Below, one piece after another: positions 5,902 to 5,919 of a stretch of 5,919 nucleotides of DNA (positions are counted from its first letter, which is position 1; the number at the start of each line of letters is the position of its first letter). A program made the translations under genes and the position numbers. Under the pieces are notes generated by a model that worked only from the letters and a program-made list of their open reading frames with translations, did not search any database and had not been told where the DNA came from. Source of the DNA: Desulfobacterales bacterium (GTDB lineage: Bacteria; Desulfobacterota; Desulfobacteria; Desulfobacterales; 4be13); the NCBI GenBank assembly GCA_029934695.1, contig JAOZLU010000447.1, forward strand, positions 1 to 5,919. The letters are read 5' to 3'.

Positions 5902-5919
5902 TGTAGGGTGGGTGAAGCG
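5902..5919 (+). repeat. Second copy of the dispersed palindromic repeat, cut by the window end
   Basis: TGTAGGGTGGGTGAAGCG is identical over 18 bases to 62-79 and has the same orientation. The right half of the palindrome lies beyond the window. Its position 19 bases after the rpiB stop codon fits a role as a 3'-end or terminator-associated element, but the identity alone only proves a repeat. Confidence 0.85.

Noticed and set aside
62..5919. The block as a transposon or integron cassette
   Set aside because: No transposase, integrase or terminal inverted repeats are visible; the flanking element is a short palindrome in direct orientation.

Overview
The window looks like ordinary chromosomal DNA from a repeat-rich, moderately AT-rich Gram-negative bacterium. 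Five genes are recognisable: a QueG-like iron-sulfur protein, a PRTase_2/TRSP phosphoribosyltransferase-like protein, a PqiA-type inner-membrane protein, an exported M49 dipeptidyl-peptidase III and ribose-5-phosphate isomerase B. A PqiA-like protein points to a double-membraned cell. This style of short tandem repeats between genes, together with the palindrome starting TGTAGGGTGGGTGAAGCG, reminds me of large genomes of Desulfobacterales such as the Desulfonema type. That placement is an inference from style, not from a marker gene.

Layout. Bases 1-154 hold an 11-bp tandem array, a GC-rich palindrome with a T-run, and a 12-bp composite array. Bases 155-907 (+) encode the QueG-like protein. 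Bases 953-2065 (+) encode a two-domain protein, N-terminal PRTase_2 and C-terminal TRSP, of the kind known from tellurite-resistance (ter) associated operons. Bases 2060-2923 (-) encode the PqiA-like membrane protein, which converges on the previous gene so that the stop regions overlap by 6 bp. Bases 2924-3323 are a 400-bp divergent intergenic region with two different tandem repeats and no gene. Bases 3324-5369 (+) encode the M49 peptidase and 5430-5882 (+) encode RpiB, 60 bp apart and possibly co-transcribed. The window ends inside a second same-orientation copy of the palindrome seen at 62-93.

Working relationships. The first two genes lie on one strand 45 bp apart and could be co-transcribed, but their base composition differs sharply. 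The peptidase and RpiB have no evident shared pathway. I see no complete defence system, transposase, tRNA, rRNA or CRISPR array.

The most unusual feature is not a gene. Every non-coding gap between non-overlapping genes contains its own tandem or near-tandem duplication with its own period (11, 12, 17, 7, 16 and 14 bp). Two of these arrays sit where the ribosome-binding site of the adjacent gene should be. The second point of interest is the ter-type PRTase/TRSP gene, which stands without any visible ter partner and has a disturbed 5' end.
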